From contig JAUMIR010000003.1 of the NCBI GenBank assembly GCA_030847615.1, positions 30,812,501 to 30,876,500 of the forward strand: a DNA stretch of 64,000 nt, given 5' to 3'. Position numbers and translations under genes: made by a program. The notes beneath the pieces were generated by a model. That model was given only the letters and a program-made list of their open reading frames with translations, did not search any database and was not told where the DNA came from. Numbering within the stretch: position 1 is the first letter of the stretch; every line of letters begins with the position of its first letter. This stretch comes from Gambelia wislizenii (taxonomy: Eukaryota; Chordata; Lepidosauria; Squamata; Crotaphytidae). Of this stretch, positions 11,321-23,255 are shown one piece after another.

Positions 11321-12339
11321 ACTCATTGATGTGTGTTGCATAATGATGCTATCCTGCATGGGGATTACGTAGCTCTCATGTAGCATATCACCATGAGCAG
11401 ATGCTTATCCTATGCTAAACTGATGCTGGATTGAGGCCATGAGCTCCTTCTGCTACGGCATCTCATCTGTTTTCTATAATTTGCCTTTCCCTGGATGATT
11501 AATCTGCAACATGCCAGGCAATACTCTTCATTAAACATACTTTTTTTTGCTATCTATGCTACGGGATGTGGTATGACAGCTAAGGAGAAGCTGAGTGAGT
11601 GAAGACTTTGGTGGTGAGGACATACAGAATGTATGAGTAAAGTGTGAACTAATCCTCAAACAGTCCTCCAGAATTGCAGCCTGTGTTTCACATAACATTT
11701 GGACATCAACACAAAAGGGGAAAATTTGACATTCTGCTAACTCAACTTAAGAAGGCAGTGCTCTTTTTACACTACATTGAAAGATGAAGGAAGATGTTCC
11801 AGAATGGTCTTGACTGGTTTTGTGAAAGGGGTTTATGAGTGTATCGAAGTTTACTGTGTTGTGATTTGTGGCATTACTAAGGCCGGTTTCACCCCTCCCT
11901 CCAACAGTGTCACCTGGTGGGATTCAGCCTCTCTGCATCCCCCTAATGCCATCACTGGTTGCAATGCCAAGTAAGCACTCTGAAAAAGAAAAACAGTCAT
12001 TTTAAAAAGTCCTTAGAGAAATACGCTCATGTGCATACCATCTAGGACTGGAAAGAAAAGTGACAGATTTGTTTACCCTTGATATCTTGACACATGAGGA
12101 CACTCACTGAAAGAAGTGAGTCAGCTGCTGAAAAGGTTTTCCCCACATTTTTGGAATTTTTAACAAGAAAGGGACTTTTTACCAAAAGAATATAAAACCC
12201 AATTGATGACCAGCCCAGAAATAATGAGCCAGAGATGCATTTCTACACCCAGAAACTAACCATTCAAATACACAAATTTATATATACTCCCCAACAGGGG
12301 TGCACAGTATATAAACTCCACACACACTCCAACCCAACC
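11321..12339. other. unassigned sequence
   Basis: No recognisable exon, RNA gene or repeat family in this roughly 1-kb stretch. Confidence 0.4.
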
Positions 12340-12470
12340 ACTCTCTGAAGATGCCAGCTACAGATACAGGAGAAACGTCAGAAGTAAACTCTTCCAGAAC
12401 ACAGCCTCACAGCCCGGAAAAAAACCAACGAAAATCTATGGATGTTGGCCATGAAAGCCTTTGACTTCAC
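12340..12470. repeat. Penelope-like terminal repeat fragment
   Basis: TCTTCCAGAACACAGCCTCA then AAAATCTATGGATG and GAAAGCCTTTGACTTCACA are shared with the palindromes at 29,415-29,870 and 53,612-53,785. In squamates this text is typical of Penelope-like element ends; the family assignment is from memory of such repeats, not from a coding match here. Confidence 0.5.
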
Positions 12471-12645
12471 ATTGATTACACCTTCCTTCTGGTCCATGTT
12501 GGAACTAATGATACAGCAAAATATAGCCTTCAATATATTACAAGAGACTACAAAGTTCTTAGAAGGAAGCTAAAGGACCTTTGGGCACAGGCTGTCTTTT
12601 CACCACTTGTTGCTGTTGAAGGATGAAGTACAGGAAGAGAGAGAA
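12471..12645 (+). pseudogene. CR1 ORF1 esterase-domain remnant
   Basis: Plus-strand translation gives [13 protein letters not shown] and RDYKVLRRKLKD, matching the SGNH-esterase region of the intact ORF1 at 43,105-44,082 (its [13 protein letters not shown] and [12 protein letters not shown]). The frame ends in a stop soon after. It is an internal CR1 fragment in the opposite orientation to the intact element. Confidence 0.85.
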
Positions 12646-14147
12646 GAATACAAGAAGGGAAAACCTGGCTGCAAACATAAATGTCTAGTATATATTATCA
12701 AAAGCTTTCAATGTGTCTAAGAAAATTATAGCCATTTCCTTTTCATTATGCTTGCTAAATACTGCAAAACTGTGAAGATTCTCACCAGTTTGGGATTCTC
12801 CTCATCAGGGTTACCCAACATTTGGGAAACATATTTTTCAACTATTTTTGAATATTATTTCTATCTCTATGGGAAACCACTGGTTCCACATCTGTTTTAT
12901 AGAGCTCTTAAGTGCAACAGAACTGTGGACAGCAGAACTGTGGAATGCCCATATTTTTTTTAATTTTTTTGAGAACTTATCAGAGACCTCATGGTTCTTT
13001 CTTAAGTTCTGTAAAGATGCTCAGTAAGAATATGAAGATTATCAGATGTGGGGGAATGCACTAAAAAATGATGTTCCCGGCCATGTCAGAAGATCGCTAC
13101 AAGAACAGAAAGGGAGACCTTACCAGATGCCCGCATCCTTCTGCCATTTTGGGGATGTAGCACCACTGCAGACGAGGCTTCCTTTTTGCATTGATGGGGA
13201 CAAGCCACTAATAAAATGGGATTCCTCACTGACACCCACACTATGCCCCTGGAACACTGGACAACATAGTCTGGTAAGGTCACCACTTCCTTTTCTCATT
13301 GCGAACTTTTGATGCAGTTTTTGCTGTGTCCTCTCAATCTCCTCAGTTTGTTTGAAATCAAAATGCAGAGAAAGCAGCTTGTCTCACACTAATTATGGTC
13401 TTTTGATAGCAAGTTATAATCAAATAATGACTAAGGAAACATTACAATAAAGCTCCAAAGTAGTCCTCTGATAGTTTCTGGATAATACTGCTCATTTTCC
13501 CCTGCTAACAATAGCTTCCTGTATCTTCAGAATGCACCGAACTGTACATCCTTGCAAACTGACAATGCAGATTAAGATGTTTGTAACTGGAATCACTATT
13601 CAACCGAACAAGAGGCATCCTTAATGGAATACCATTTGGAGAACTCTATTGCATAAAATGAAATGACCAAATCAATACAATAGTTTCCAAAGAGCAGCTG
13701 CTGCCAACAGGCAGAATAATATAGCCTCTAGCAAATGTTCAGAGTTGTAAGGAGAAATACACTGGATGCTTCATGTAGGCAACATTTAGAGAAAAATCAC
13801 AAAGGCCTCATCAGTACAGTGTGTTGCATGGTGGGATTGGACTTTTAAATGAGAGAAAAAAAACTTACTTTACCAATCAAAGATGACAGAGGTTTGCAGT
13901 CAGTCCATAATTGCTTATTGTGTTGGAGGGTACTTGTCACAGTTTCAATTCCCATTCTGTTATCACTAGGCCCAGCAATTTACCCATGCAAGATTGATGT
14001 AGCTTGTAACTGACTTTTTTTTTAGTATTAGGTTCTTGTTGTTCCACAGTTTCACAGTTTTCTGCCATCTTTTTCCTGCCTTTTCTCCCCTTTCCCTTCC
14101 ACCATTAGGAAAACACTAGTCCTGAATTCCTGACTGCAGAATTATTA
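12646..14147. other. unassigned sequence
   Basis: About 1.5 kb with no recognised exon or repeat. Open frames at 12748-12963 and 13046-13312 have no family motifs and I do not call them genes. Confidence 0.4.
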
Positions 14148-14290
14148 AAGCAGGGGTGGGCAACTTTTGACTATTCAGTTATTGTTGGACTACCACTCTC
14201 AAGAACCATCAATCATCATTGGCTATGTTGCCCATAGCTAATGGAGTTCTGGAGGGTAACAAGTTTCCCATCACAGATCTAATAGGACAT
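14148..14290. repeat. hAT-type MITE (GGGTGGGCAACTTT family)
   Basis: Begins CAGGGGTGGGCAACTTT, has a TTGTTGGACTACCACTCTCA core and a GGCTATGTTGCCCATAGC segment, and ends near GGTAACAAGTTTCCCATCAC. This is the order of a common amniote hAT MITE. The ends are degenerate. Confidence 0.6.
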
Positions 14291-14751
14291 AAAGAGAAGA
14301 ATTAACATCTATTATTAAAGTGCAACAAAGAATAATTGTAAACTGGCTACGAGACATGCCCATAAGTCACACATTTATTTATTTTCTCTCTGGGACTGGA
14401 GTACAGATGATATATATTTCACCAAATTTGTTGTCCTCAGGGAAAACTAATATCTCTTATTCACAGGTGAGTGACCCCGTCAAAAAAAATCTGCAACCAC
14501 CAAAAAGTGTCTCACCTCCTTCATGAAAGAGAAATAATAGCCAAGGCCTCCACAATTTGCCCAAGAAAATTATTGTGCAAAATTATTCTCTTTTCCCTTT
14601 CATTACATAAATTGATATGGTAGTTGGGGCTAGAAGTTACTAGCATAGAGCCAGCCATAAAAGCCTAGCCGTTACCACCTGTCTGTTGTGTTATTCTAGG
14701 GCTCATAATCATACAGATATGTTGGCTGTTGTACTAATTTTCCACTCCTTG
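14291..14751. other. unassigned sequence
   Basis: No gene or family recognised. Confidence 0.35.
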
Positions 14752-15322
14752 GACTTTATCAGATGATCCCCTTAAAGCATTATTTTGCTGGCATAAAAAA
14801 TCCATTTTTATGCCAGCAAAAGGAGGTTCCCCCTGCAATTTCCTTGCTTTCCTGGCAAAAGCAGCCCTGGCAATGAAAGAAGTGAACAGAGCTCCATTCA
14901 CTTCCTCCTTTGAAATCCCTCAGAATATTGCGATACTTCACCACGTGGGAAATTTTAAAAACACACAAAAATAACAATAAAAAGTGACACAACGCACAAA
15001 AACACACTTTAAAACTTACAAGTAACCTAGGGAGAGACATAAAAAATGCATCACTTACTTGGATGTCACGATCTCACCCAGAAGTGTTCATGCCAGACTG
15101 GCCATTGATGGGGGAAGTACGGTAAAAAAAAAAAGGTGCAAGGTTTCACACACTGGCTATGCCAGCAAAAATAATAATAATAATAATAATAAAAAATGAG
15201 GGGGTTGATTGACAGCCTCAGAAATCAATTAAAAAGTACAGGTTTTTAAGGGGACATAATCGCAAAAGGGTGATGTTATGTCGCATTCTTATGAGGCCTT
15301 ATTCTGTGCATCTGATAAAGTT
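14752..15322. mobile_element. GACTTTATCAGA-family MITE (family B), copy 1
   Basis: Left end GACTTTATCAGATG, right end CATCTGATAAAGTT. The interior carries a GCTGGCATAAAAAATCC block with an inverted GGATTTTTTATGCCAGC-like partner, a GGAGC/CATTCACTTCC block and an (AAT)n run at about 15168-15191. Similar interiors occur at 52776 and, reversed, at 63182. No coding capacity. Confidence 0.6.
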
Positions 15323-16942
15323 TTCTGAGAGTTATGTTCTCTTCTGATTGTCGGTGCCACTGTTCTTTTGGTGGGGTTTATTTTTGGGGGGAGTGGATTT
15401 TGCTGGTGTCTCTCTTTTCTTTGTGGAGTATCTGGCACTTTCCTCCCCCATCTTATATTCATTAGTAGCTTATGTCTTTTCAAAGTTACCTTGATCTTTG
15501 CCCTAAGTTTGTGCAATTGTGTTTCCCTTTCCCTGGACTCCACAGCTATCTTTGGCATTCACCACACAAGGCTTTTTTCTGTCATGAAAGCGCTTCGGTG
15601 TTTGGTTGAATTTTCATGGCCCACATGATGCCGTATGTATTCAGTGTTCCCTCTGTCTCTGTTTGATTTCTGGTGTGCTACAACCTATTGATGATTTCCC
15701 CCCATCAATAGCCCTTAATCGCGCGAAACTTGCATCATAACACCACATGTGGTATGAAATTGCATGCTTGTTCTGGCTTCTCTTCATCACGTGATCACAC
15801 GAGGGTGTGATTAGTCTGCTCACTACTCTCTCCGCCCCTGCAATCTTCCCAGTTCAACTTCCAGTGGCCATTTCGTTGAGACCTGACACATCCAACACAG
15901 ATGTTCTGGTGCTGCTTTTAGTTTTCAAATTTTAGCACAATGCCTTGGGATAATGCAAACAATGTTGATCAATGAAAGCAACTGACAGACATATTTAACA
16001 TGGGAATAACGTGCCCTGAAAGTCCTTTGGTTATATCACAGCTACATCCATGGTACTAAATACGCATGCACTACTTGCAGAAAATCTCGGGCAGAGACCA
16101 AAGTATCACAAGATCGCGCAAAATCCAAACACGAACACAGATAGATCAACAAGATTACACATGTACACAATCACGTGACAAAGTGATGTGAGAAGGAGGA
16201 GACTGAGGCAGAATTGGAAAAATGACAGGAAGAGGGGGCAGAGAACGCCAATGTGGTGCGCAAAAAGCGCTAAACTCGCTTGTTCATCTGCCTCTCTTTC
16301 GGAATGGGCTGATACATGTAGTGCAAAACGGACATGAATCTGTCATTTACATGATGAAATCATTGCACCTTCGGACCTCTGTGTGGTAAATGCCTTTGAT
16401 TGTGTGTCAGTTCCTATTCATTAATCGTAACCATGTCATAGGATCTTCTCCCACTACATTCTCAACTGTAGCCCTTGCTACACTATATAGATTTATTGGT
16501 TTTATCCAGAACTTGTCTTATTTATAAATTGAATTCTAGTCTCTCATTCCTTTGATATACCATATGCTCTTACCTCTTAGTTTTTCAACTCTTTCTGGGT
16601 ACTGGTACTCCACCCACATTTGGGTTGTAACAGTTTCTCATAGATATCAATGTCCTAATTCTACATTCAATCACTCTTTGGCCTGGGCTGCTGGCCATTC
16701 CTTGCAAGGGTGTATTTTGATGATCTAATAAAGCTAGGTATGGATCACATGCTGTCTTATTTGTCTTCAGCAATTTATTTTTGCAACTTCACTGCTCATT
16801 CAATGTTTCTGTTGCCTCTGGGTATCTAAGAGAAAAGATGTTTTCTCTTTCAATTCTGTTATGAGCCATCAACTGAAATTAGAATATCAGATAAGCCATG
16901 CCTTGCAAGATGGGCCTTCAGCTTCCTGATCATTGTACTTGT
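15323..16942. other. unassigned, partly CpG-richer sequence
   Basis: 15,590-16,400 has noticeably more CG dinucleotides (for example AATCGCGCGAAAC and AAAAAGCGCT) than the surrounding DNA. No promoter, exon or terminal repeats recognised. It could be a young unidentified transposon not yet depleted of CpG. Confidence 0.35.
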
Positions 16943-17567
16943 CTAAGGACATTATCAGACTAGAGTGTAAAAACATTGTAATTCCACAAGTAAGGAAAAT
17001 GGAAACATTGTGGCATTATTACACCTACTATTGCATGCCACTGTAATTATGCAAAAGAACCACCATGGAATCATTGCACAACAACCATTAATGCTGTAAG
17101 AATGGGAGTTTACTTCCATGGTTTTACATGGGTGAGATTTTGGCAGTTCTCACAAGAAGATGCAAGCATGCTTAAAACTCCCAAAACTCCTACATTAAAG
17201 CAAATGAACACACAAGCACTGAAACAAACCTAAAAACATTGAAAATAAATGGGACAGTTCATATAAAGAGTGTCCTGTGCTTGTTTTCCCATTCTCACCT
17301 AGATGTTTTCTCACTGACAACCGCCCATTCACGCTGTAATCTCACGATTACAATGGGATGTGTTTTGGCACATCCTCAATACCATGAAAAAAGCAATATT
17401 GATGATCTATTGACGGCGTGTCCCATCAATTATAAGCAACAACTTATTTGTGGCTGGGGCACAGAGTAACCATGTGAAGACAATGACGTCATGTGATAGC
17501 CATCCCCATTCATGCTACCATGATGTTGTAATCCCACAATTTTTGCCACATCTGATAAAGTCCTAAG
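16943..17567. mobile_element. family A MITE, copy 1, with 5-bp target duplication
   Basis: The element spans 16948-17562 with ends GACATTATCAGA and TCTGATAAAGTC, flanked by the direct repeat CTAAG on both sides. The interior contains TGTAATCTCACGATTACAAT, which reappears reverse-oriented in the copy at 57438-57965. Non-autonomous. The 5-bp duplication fits a hAT5-like or other 5-bp superfamily, not the usual 8-bp hAT. Confidence 0.8.
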
Positions 17568-18179
17568 TGTCTTCAAGGTATTCTATCTCTCAAAAACTGG
17601 ATGAATAGTCCACTGTCATCATATAGCTCCTGTCATTGGAATTGAACCAGGTAGGCCCTACCTTCTCCCAGGGCTGGGAGGGAATGTCATGAGGGTTCGA
17701 TGTCTCTTTCCACTATTTGTCACTTTATTCTTTGCACACCTCACTGCTCAAAACTAATGCTCTTTGGTTTTTCACCAAAAGTGCTCCAATACCTCCTTCT
17801 GAAGCCTCACACTACAGTGAACATTGATCAGCATGGTTGTAGTATTTCAGTGCTGGGGCTTCTTTCATCATTTCTTTAATGCCTCCTCTTGGGTCTGTTA
17901 CCATTGCCAGACTGCATAACTATGTGTTAGCAACCTTAGAAGATCACCAACATTCAACAGTTGTGTACTGGCTTTGGATAAATAATTAACTATACCAATA
18001 AAGCATTGGACTCCTTTGACATCCTGTCACTTGGGCATACCTGCAATGGCTCCCACCTTCTTTGGGTCTGGTTTTAGTCCTTTTGTGATCAACAGATGCC
18101 CAATACAGAGTACTGTATTTTGTCAGCATTCAGTGAAATTGTTGCTTTCTCACCATCTTTGGAGAAGTCACTGTAGTTT
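17568..18179. other. unassigned sequence
   Basis: No recognised gene or repeat. Confidence 0.35.
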
Positions 18180-18860
18180 GCTATATTATATTATTTATCT
18201 ATTTAATTTACTTCATTTATATGCCACCTTTCCCCAAAAGTGGGACTCAAGGTGGCTTCCAGAAGAAGTGATTTTTTTAAAAAAAAATACAGTAAAATTT
18301 AAAACAGTTGAAATCACAGATAAAACATTTTAAGATCATTTTTACAATGAAGAGAAGTTTTAAAAGGTAAATAAAACATCTACTAGAAAGTGCTTCACCC
18401 CTTGCTTATACAATTAAAAGCCTGCTTAAACAAACACATCTTTGCCTGCCAGCAAAAGGAAAACAGGGAGGGGACCAGCCTAGCCTTCCACAGAAGAGAG
18501 TTCCAGAAGGTGAGCACAGCCACTGAGGCTCTCTCTCATGTTTCTCACCAAGCAAGACTGTGATGGTGGCAAGACAGAGAGAAAGCCTTCCCCTGTGGAT
18601 CTCAGAACTCTGGTAGGTTCATATAGGGCGATATAGTCTTTCAAATAGTCATATAGAGGTTTATAGGTCATGACCAGCACTTTGAATTGTGCCCAGAAAT
18701 GAAGTGGTAGCTAGTGAAGCTGTTTTAACAAGGGGTAGTCTGCTTCCTACAACTGACCCCGGTCAGCATTTTGGTCACAGCATTTTGAACCCGCTGAAGT
18801 TTTGTGGGGTTGGCTAGATGATGAAAATACTACTAGAATTCACAGAGAACACCTTTTGTC
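18180..18860 (-). repeat. LINE 3' region, antisense (L2/CR1-like), copy 1
   Basis: Begins TTTACTTCATTTATATGCCACC with TGGGACTCAAGGTGGC, then continues with CACTTTGAATTGTGCCCAGA and CATTTTGAACCCGCTGAAG. The same succession is seen more decayed at 19440-19965. These are typical of antisense 3' ends of reptilian LINEs. Confidence 0.55.
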
Positions 18861-19439
18861 CCAATGAGATCAAAATGAGATGCACAGTATTCAGAAGGAG
18901 GGAGGCAAAACCTCTATATACTGTGCAGGAAAATCCTTTGAAGATTTTGGTGAGGTTTTTTTAAATAATGTGTGGACATGCACATTATTGCTTATTTGGA
19001 CATCCAATTAGGAATGCTGCACATTTTTGGCAGGGGCAGAAGTGGACAGCAGATTGGTTGGAGGTGCAGGCAGGGGGTGACCTTGTAAGGAAGTGTCCTG
19101 AAGTGCCATTTTTGCCTTCAGTCACTCGCTCTAGTTTCCAGCTTGCCACCATGATCCCACAGCATCTTTCTCAGGATTTTTCATGGATGAAATACCTTCC
19201 CACCCCATTCCTTCAGCTTCTTCCTTCTCCCAAGTATTTCCTGTCCTGCCAAAACCTCCAGCCACTCGCTCCGATTTCTAGTTTGCCACCAGGATCCCTC
19301 ACCCCCATTCTCAGGACCTTTCCCAGTTGAAATACCTTCTCACCATGTTCCTTCAGTTTCAGGACCTTTCGTGGCCTGAAATACCTTGGGCTAAGCTTGG
19401 CTACCTGTTGTGTACATTCTCCACCTCCTCCTCCTCCTG
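18861..19439. other. unassigned sequence with a local duplication
   Basis: Text around 19,130-19,210 (CACTCGCTCTAGTTTCCAGC, CACCATGATCCC, TCTCAGGATTTTTC) is repeated in diverged form around 19,264-19,330 and partly at 19,345-19,385. This looks like a roughly 130-bp tandem duplication. Confidence 0.45.
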
Positions 19440-19965
19440 TTTTTCCAATTTGGAACTCAAGGCAGCTCAAAACATGTTTTAAAAATTTGTACAAAATACA
19501 AACATTGAAAAATGACTAAACTACCCCCCACCCCCAAATTAAAGCCAGTTAGAAACATAAACCATAAAAAGCACATCATCACAACAAAAATAACAAATAT
19601 AAAATCTAGCACACTGTACAAGGCCCATTCCACGTAAACAATCGGTCTTCAAAGGCCAGTTGAAACAGGTCTTTGACTGTTTATGGAAAGGGAGTAGGGA
19701 GGGTGCCAGTCTAACCAACTGGGAAGGGAGTTCCATAGCCTGGAGGCATCCACAGAGAAAGCCCTCTCCCATGTTCACACCAAATGTACCTGTGAGAGTA
19801 GGGGCTGGGATATAGAGAAGGTCCCCCCTCCCAGAAAATCACAAATCATGGACAGGTTCATAATCGAGAATATAGTCCTTCAAATAACCTGGACCTGAGC
19901 AGTATATTTGCAGCTGACATGACAGTTTTGAACCCTGTTGAGATAGCACACCCTCCCAATATCCT
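19440..19965 (-). repeat. LINE 3' region, antisense, copy 2
   Basis: GGAACTCAAGGCAGCTCA at the start, then GGAAGGGAGTTCCATAGCCT, AGAAAGCCCTCTCCCATGTT and TCAAATAACCTGGACCTGAG, the same ordering as in copy 1. No intact coding sequence. Confidence 0.5.
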
Positions 19966-19994
19966 GGTTTGACATGGATAACCCTAATTAATCT

Positions 19995-20200
19995 TAGAAT
20001 CAGAGAATCATAGAGTTGGAAGAGTCCACAAGGACCATCTAGTCCATCCCCCTGCCATGCAGGAATACCCAATCAAAGCACTCCCAACAGATGGCCATAC
20101 AGTCTTGGTTTAAAAACTTTAAAAAAAAAAAAAGGAGACTCTACCACATTCTGACACAGTGCATTCCACTGCCAAACAGCTTTTACTGTCAGGTGTCTCA
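19995..20200 (-). mobile_element. CR1 3'-end fragment
   Basis: GAGAATCATAGAGTTGGAAGA, CCATCTAGTCCATCCCCCTG and GACAGATGGCCA-like text match the 3' end of the intact CR1 at 40,100-40,290. An A-rich insertion lies near 20117-20133. Truncated at its 5' side. Confidence 0.85.
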
Positions 20201-20570
20201 TATTTCTCTTTCTCCAGTCTCACATTTTCAGCAGTTTTTAAAATGCCCCAGTTTCTCTCTCCCCCCTCCAGTTTTCCCCTTTATCCTCAGCTTGCTTCAG
20301 TTGCTGCAAAATGAGTGCAAAATGCAAAAATAATTCACACTCAATTAATTTAGCAGTGGGGAGAGGAGAGGAGGGGGCAGAATCGTGCCCTTCTCAGAAG
20401 GCTCAGGAAAAAGCAAACTGCTACATCCTCTCCTACCTTGTGTTTTCTTTCTCACTGATATTTTTTGCCATCTGGGCCACACTCGGATGTTTCATGGCCA
20501 CACATGTGCCGCTTTTCATCTGTGAAATGTTGGAGACTGTGCTCTTGCAATCTGATGACATCTTTCCAGT
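20200..20570 (+). repeat. left arm of a long inverted repeat pair
   Basis: AAAAAGCAAACTGCTACATCC and TTTTCATCTGTGAAATGTTGG recur at 54,955-55,160 on the same strand, and in reverse (ACAGATGAAAGCTGGGACA) at 21,520-21,850. Together with the reverse copy it may delimit a roughly 1.65-kb element, or these are two adjacent insertions. Confidence 0.5.
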
Positions 20571-21144
20571 GTGAGATCTGTTTCTTTTAGTAATCTCTCC
20601 CTTGAGGCAGAATCCTTTGTGCTACACACAGTATTATCTCTGATTGGGGAATCTTTTTTCTCTCTCCAAAGTTACAAGTGGATGTCAGAATCATTACAAT
20701 TGTGAGATAGGCATCTACTCCTTTTTCTGCTACCTGATTTTTGGTGAAACATCTGGTATCTATCTGTGGTCTCATTTTTATTGGGGTCACTATAGGCCTC
20801 ACTATAGGCATCTCCTAGAATCAGTGTTGGACTTCCTTCTCATTCTGTATCTCCCACTAGGTAATAAAACATTTTTACTTTTCTTCTTTTTATCAGCTGG
20901 GGTTAGTTCTGTAAGCAGACTGAATGCCAATTCCCAGCGCTTCTATGTCTATGTCTACTTCACTGTGTAGAACTCCAGGGGTGCTGGAAGGCCTCAGGCT
21001 CTCCACTGGAAAATCTGTAATTTCATTTTCTTCTTTTTAAACCACTAATAGGGCCTTCAGACTTTCTCACTTTGAGGCTCCCTCAAAGACTTTCTCCTGC
21101 CATCATGTTTCATATGACAGTTTTCATATAATTAAGGAGCCACT
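20571..21144. other. unassigned sequence between inverted arms
   Basis: A 108-codon hydrophobic open frame (20644-20970) has no family motif and is flanked by repeats. I do not call it a gene. Confidence 0.35.
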
Positions 21145-21300
21145 GTCAATTTAATATAAACAGTGTACTTTATTTGACATTTATATCTTTCCTTTCTCCT
21201 AAAAGCAGGGCTCAAGGTGATTTATAACAAAATTAACTTTTTTTTAAAAAAAAAGGTACAGATTCAAGCATAAAGGCCTCGATCTATTCCCCACCCCCAA
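21145..21300 (-). repeat. LINE 3'-end fragment, antisense
   Basis: CATTTATATCTTTCCTTTCTCC and GGGCTCAAGGTGATTTATAAC have the form of the antisense LINE 3' ends at 18180 and 48600. Confidence 0.45.
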
Positions 21301-21519
21301 TTAGAGCGTACCCATTACATTCACAGAAGTTGTATTGTCAGTAGCACAGAGAATTATCATTATATAATTTTCAGTGTGGCTACTCTATTTGGACCTAGCA
21401 GTTAAAAAGGCTTTTGGGAAAAATATAAAATAATAATTTCCCCATATATATTTTTTTCTTTTTTTCCCCCTGGACCTTCACATCTCTAATGATCAGTGGC
21501 TTCTAGTCCATATCCTCAT

Positions 21520-21850
21520 ATATTTCACAGATGAAAGCTGGGACATGTGGCCAAGCAACATCATAGTGTGGTCAAGAAGGCAGAAGTTATTCATGAGGAG
21601 GAGAAGCTCACCTAGGAGAAGCTACAGCAATTTGCTTTTGCTGGAGCCTGTTGAGCAATGCAAGATTCCACCCCTCCTCTCCTCTCCTCTTCTCTCTTCT
21701 GAGTTGGCTAAGTTTAAACAAGTTTTGAACTTTGGATACGACTTTCAGCAACTGAATAAAGCAGAAGGTTGGGGGAAGAGAAAGAACTTGGGACATTTTA
21801 AAAGCAGCTCAAAAAGTGGAACAACAGAGCATTAATTGGGATTGTTCCTG
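21520..21850 (-). repeat. right arm of the inverted repeat pair
   Basis: Reverse-oriented counterpart of 20200-20570: ATTTCACAGATGAAAGCTGG, GCAATTTGCTTTTGCTGGAG, then a CT-rich block and ACATTTTAAAAGCAGCTCA. Confidence 0.5.
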
Positions 21851-23024
21851 CCAAATTGGGGCAGTTGGAAGATATGCTTATACTTATACAAGATATGCAT
21901 GATACTTATATATTACATCTAGTATCCAGCAATGCACCTCTGAATAGTAGTCAGGAACATGAATGGAAAGGTACTATACAAATCCTGCATGAGAGCTTCC
22001 CATAAACAGTGATTAGTTGCTGTAGGAACAGAATGCTGAACTAGATAGGCCTTTGGTTTGAATGACTACCCTTGAACCAATTGACCAGGGAGTCCTTCTT
22101 AAAAGCCTGAATATTACTTGTCATAAGTCTATGCCACTGGAACTAATTCTCTTAGATAGCTTTCTCTCATTTGGAGGATGTCTAAATGGTGAAAATACTC
22201 CTCATTGAATTCATGGGGAAGCCTACCTGTCTTAATGAGAATCCATGTTGGTATACCCTATTCGGAAGGAGGGGGAAACAAAATGGCAAAAACTCTGAGG
22301 GAAAAGCCTTTGGAGCTTTGCCCAGAGTTTTTAAAAATAGCTAGGGGGATGATATTCCCCCCTCATTAGGACAGCGGTTCAATAGGAATCACAGTCTGAG
22401 AGTACAGGAAGTGTGACCCTGATTGGCTGGACAAGCACAGGGGAAGGTTTGCTGACAGGGCAAGTGCCCCACAGCTGCCAATTTTAAAAAGAAAAATTTT
22501 TAAAAATTGCCTTTAGCAAGTGATCAGGGACTGCCGCCACAAGGACCAGGGAAGAGAGGAGGGCTATCTCGTCTTGGCTATCATCTTGGATGCAAAGCTT
22601 AGGGGGGGCTGTTGAGAGGGAAAAAAAACATTAAGACAAGTCACAGCTGCTACAACTTGCTATTACTGTGGGGTACTATGTTTCCCCCCTCGTATAGAAG
22701 GGGTCTCTGTCCTCTATAAGATGATCCTTTATATCATTTTCATCAAATTCAGAATATAGAGATGCAAACACTCCCTATGCCTAACTTGGAGAACTTGTGC
22801 TCCACCCAGTTATTTTTGGACTTTTATTTCCATCTCACTCCCAACCAGCCTGGCCATGGTGGAGGGTAATGGTAGTAAAGGTTTGTTATCTGTAGGATCA
22901 TGTTTCCCAGCCTTCTCCATACTATCCTGCATCTGTGAGGTTAGCCAAATAAGGTAACCTTGCAAGCAAACTAAGCTCATGGTATTAGCAAACAAATGTT
23001 GCAAAAGTTACAGAATAGCATTTA
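21851..23024. other. unassigned sequence
   Basis: No exon or repeat family recognised in about 1.2 kb. Confidence 0.4.
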
Positions 23025-23255
23025 TTGACGTTATGTGCCTTAAAGTCAATTCCAACTTATGGTGACCTATCATAGGGTTTGCTGACAAGATTTATTCAGA
23101 GAACAGTTGGCACTTAATTCCTCTGAGGTTGAGAGAGTAGGACTTGTCCAAGGTCATCCATTAGGTTTCCATAGCTGACTGGGGATCTGAACCCAGTTTT
23201 TGGCAGAGTCCTAGTCCAACACTGAAACTACTGTAGCACACTGGCTTATAACATC
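23025..23255 (-). mobile_element. tRNA-derived SINE with BovB-like tail
   Basis: On the minus strand an A-box-like start (AGTTTCAGTGTTGGACTAGG) is followed by a B-box-like GGTTCAGATCCCC, a GGATGACCTTGGACAAGTCC block, and a 3' part resembling GTCACCATAAGTTGGAATTG as in BovB-mobilised squamate SINEs. Pol III-transcribed in its source form; this copy is old. Confidence 0.7.

Noticed and set aside
20644..20970. 108-codon hydrophobic frame as a membrane protein
   Set aside because: No family similarity, no splice or promoter context, and it lies between dispersed repeat arms.
23025..23255. A tRNA gene, suggested by A- and B-box-like motifs here and at 26545, 32045 and 59612
   Set aside because: No cloverleaf or anticodon arm can be drawn and the boxes are followed by SINE body and LINE-type tails.
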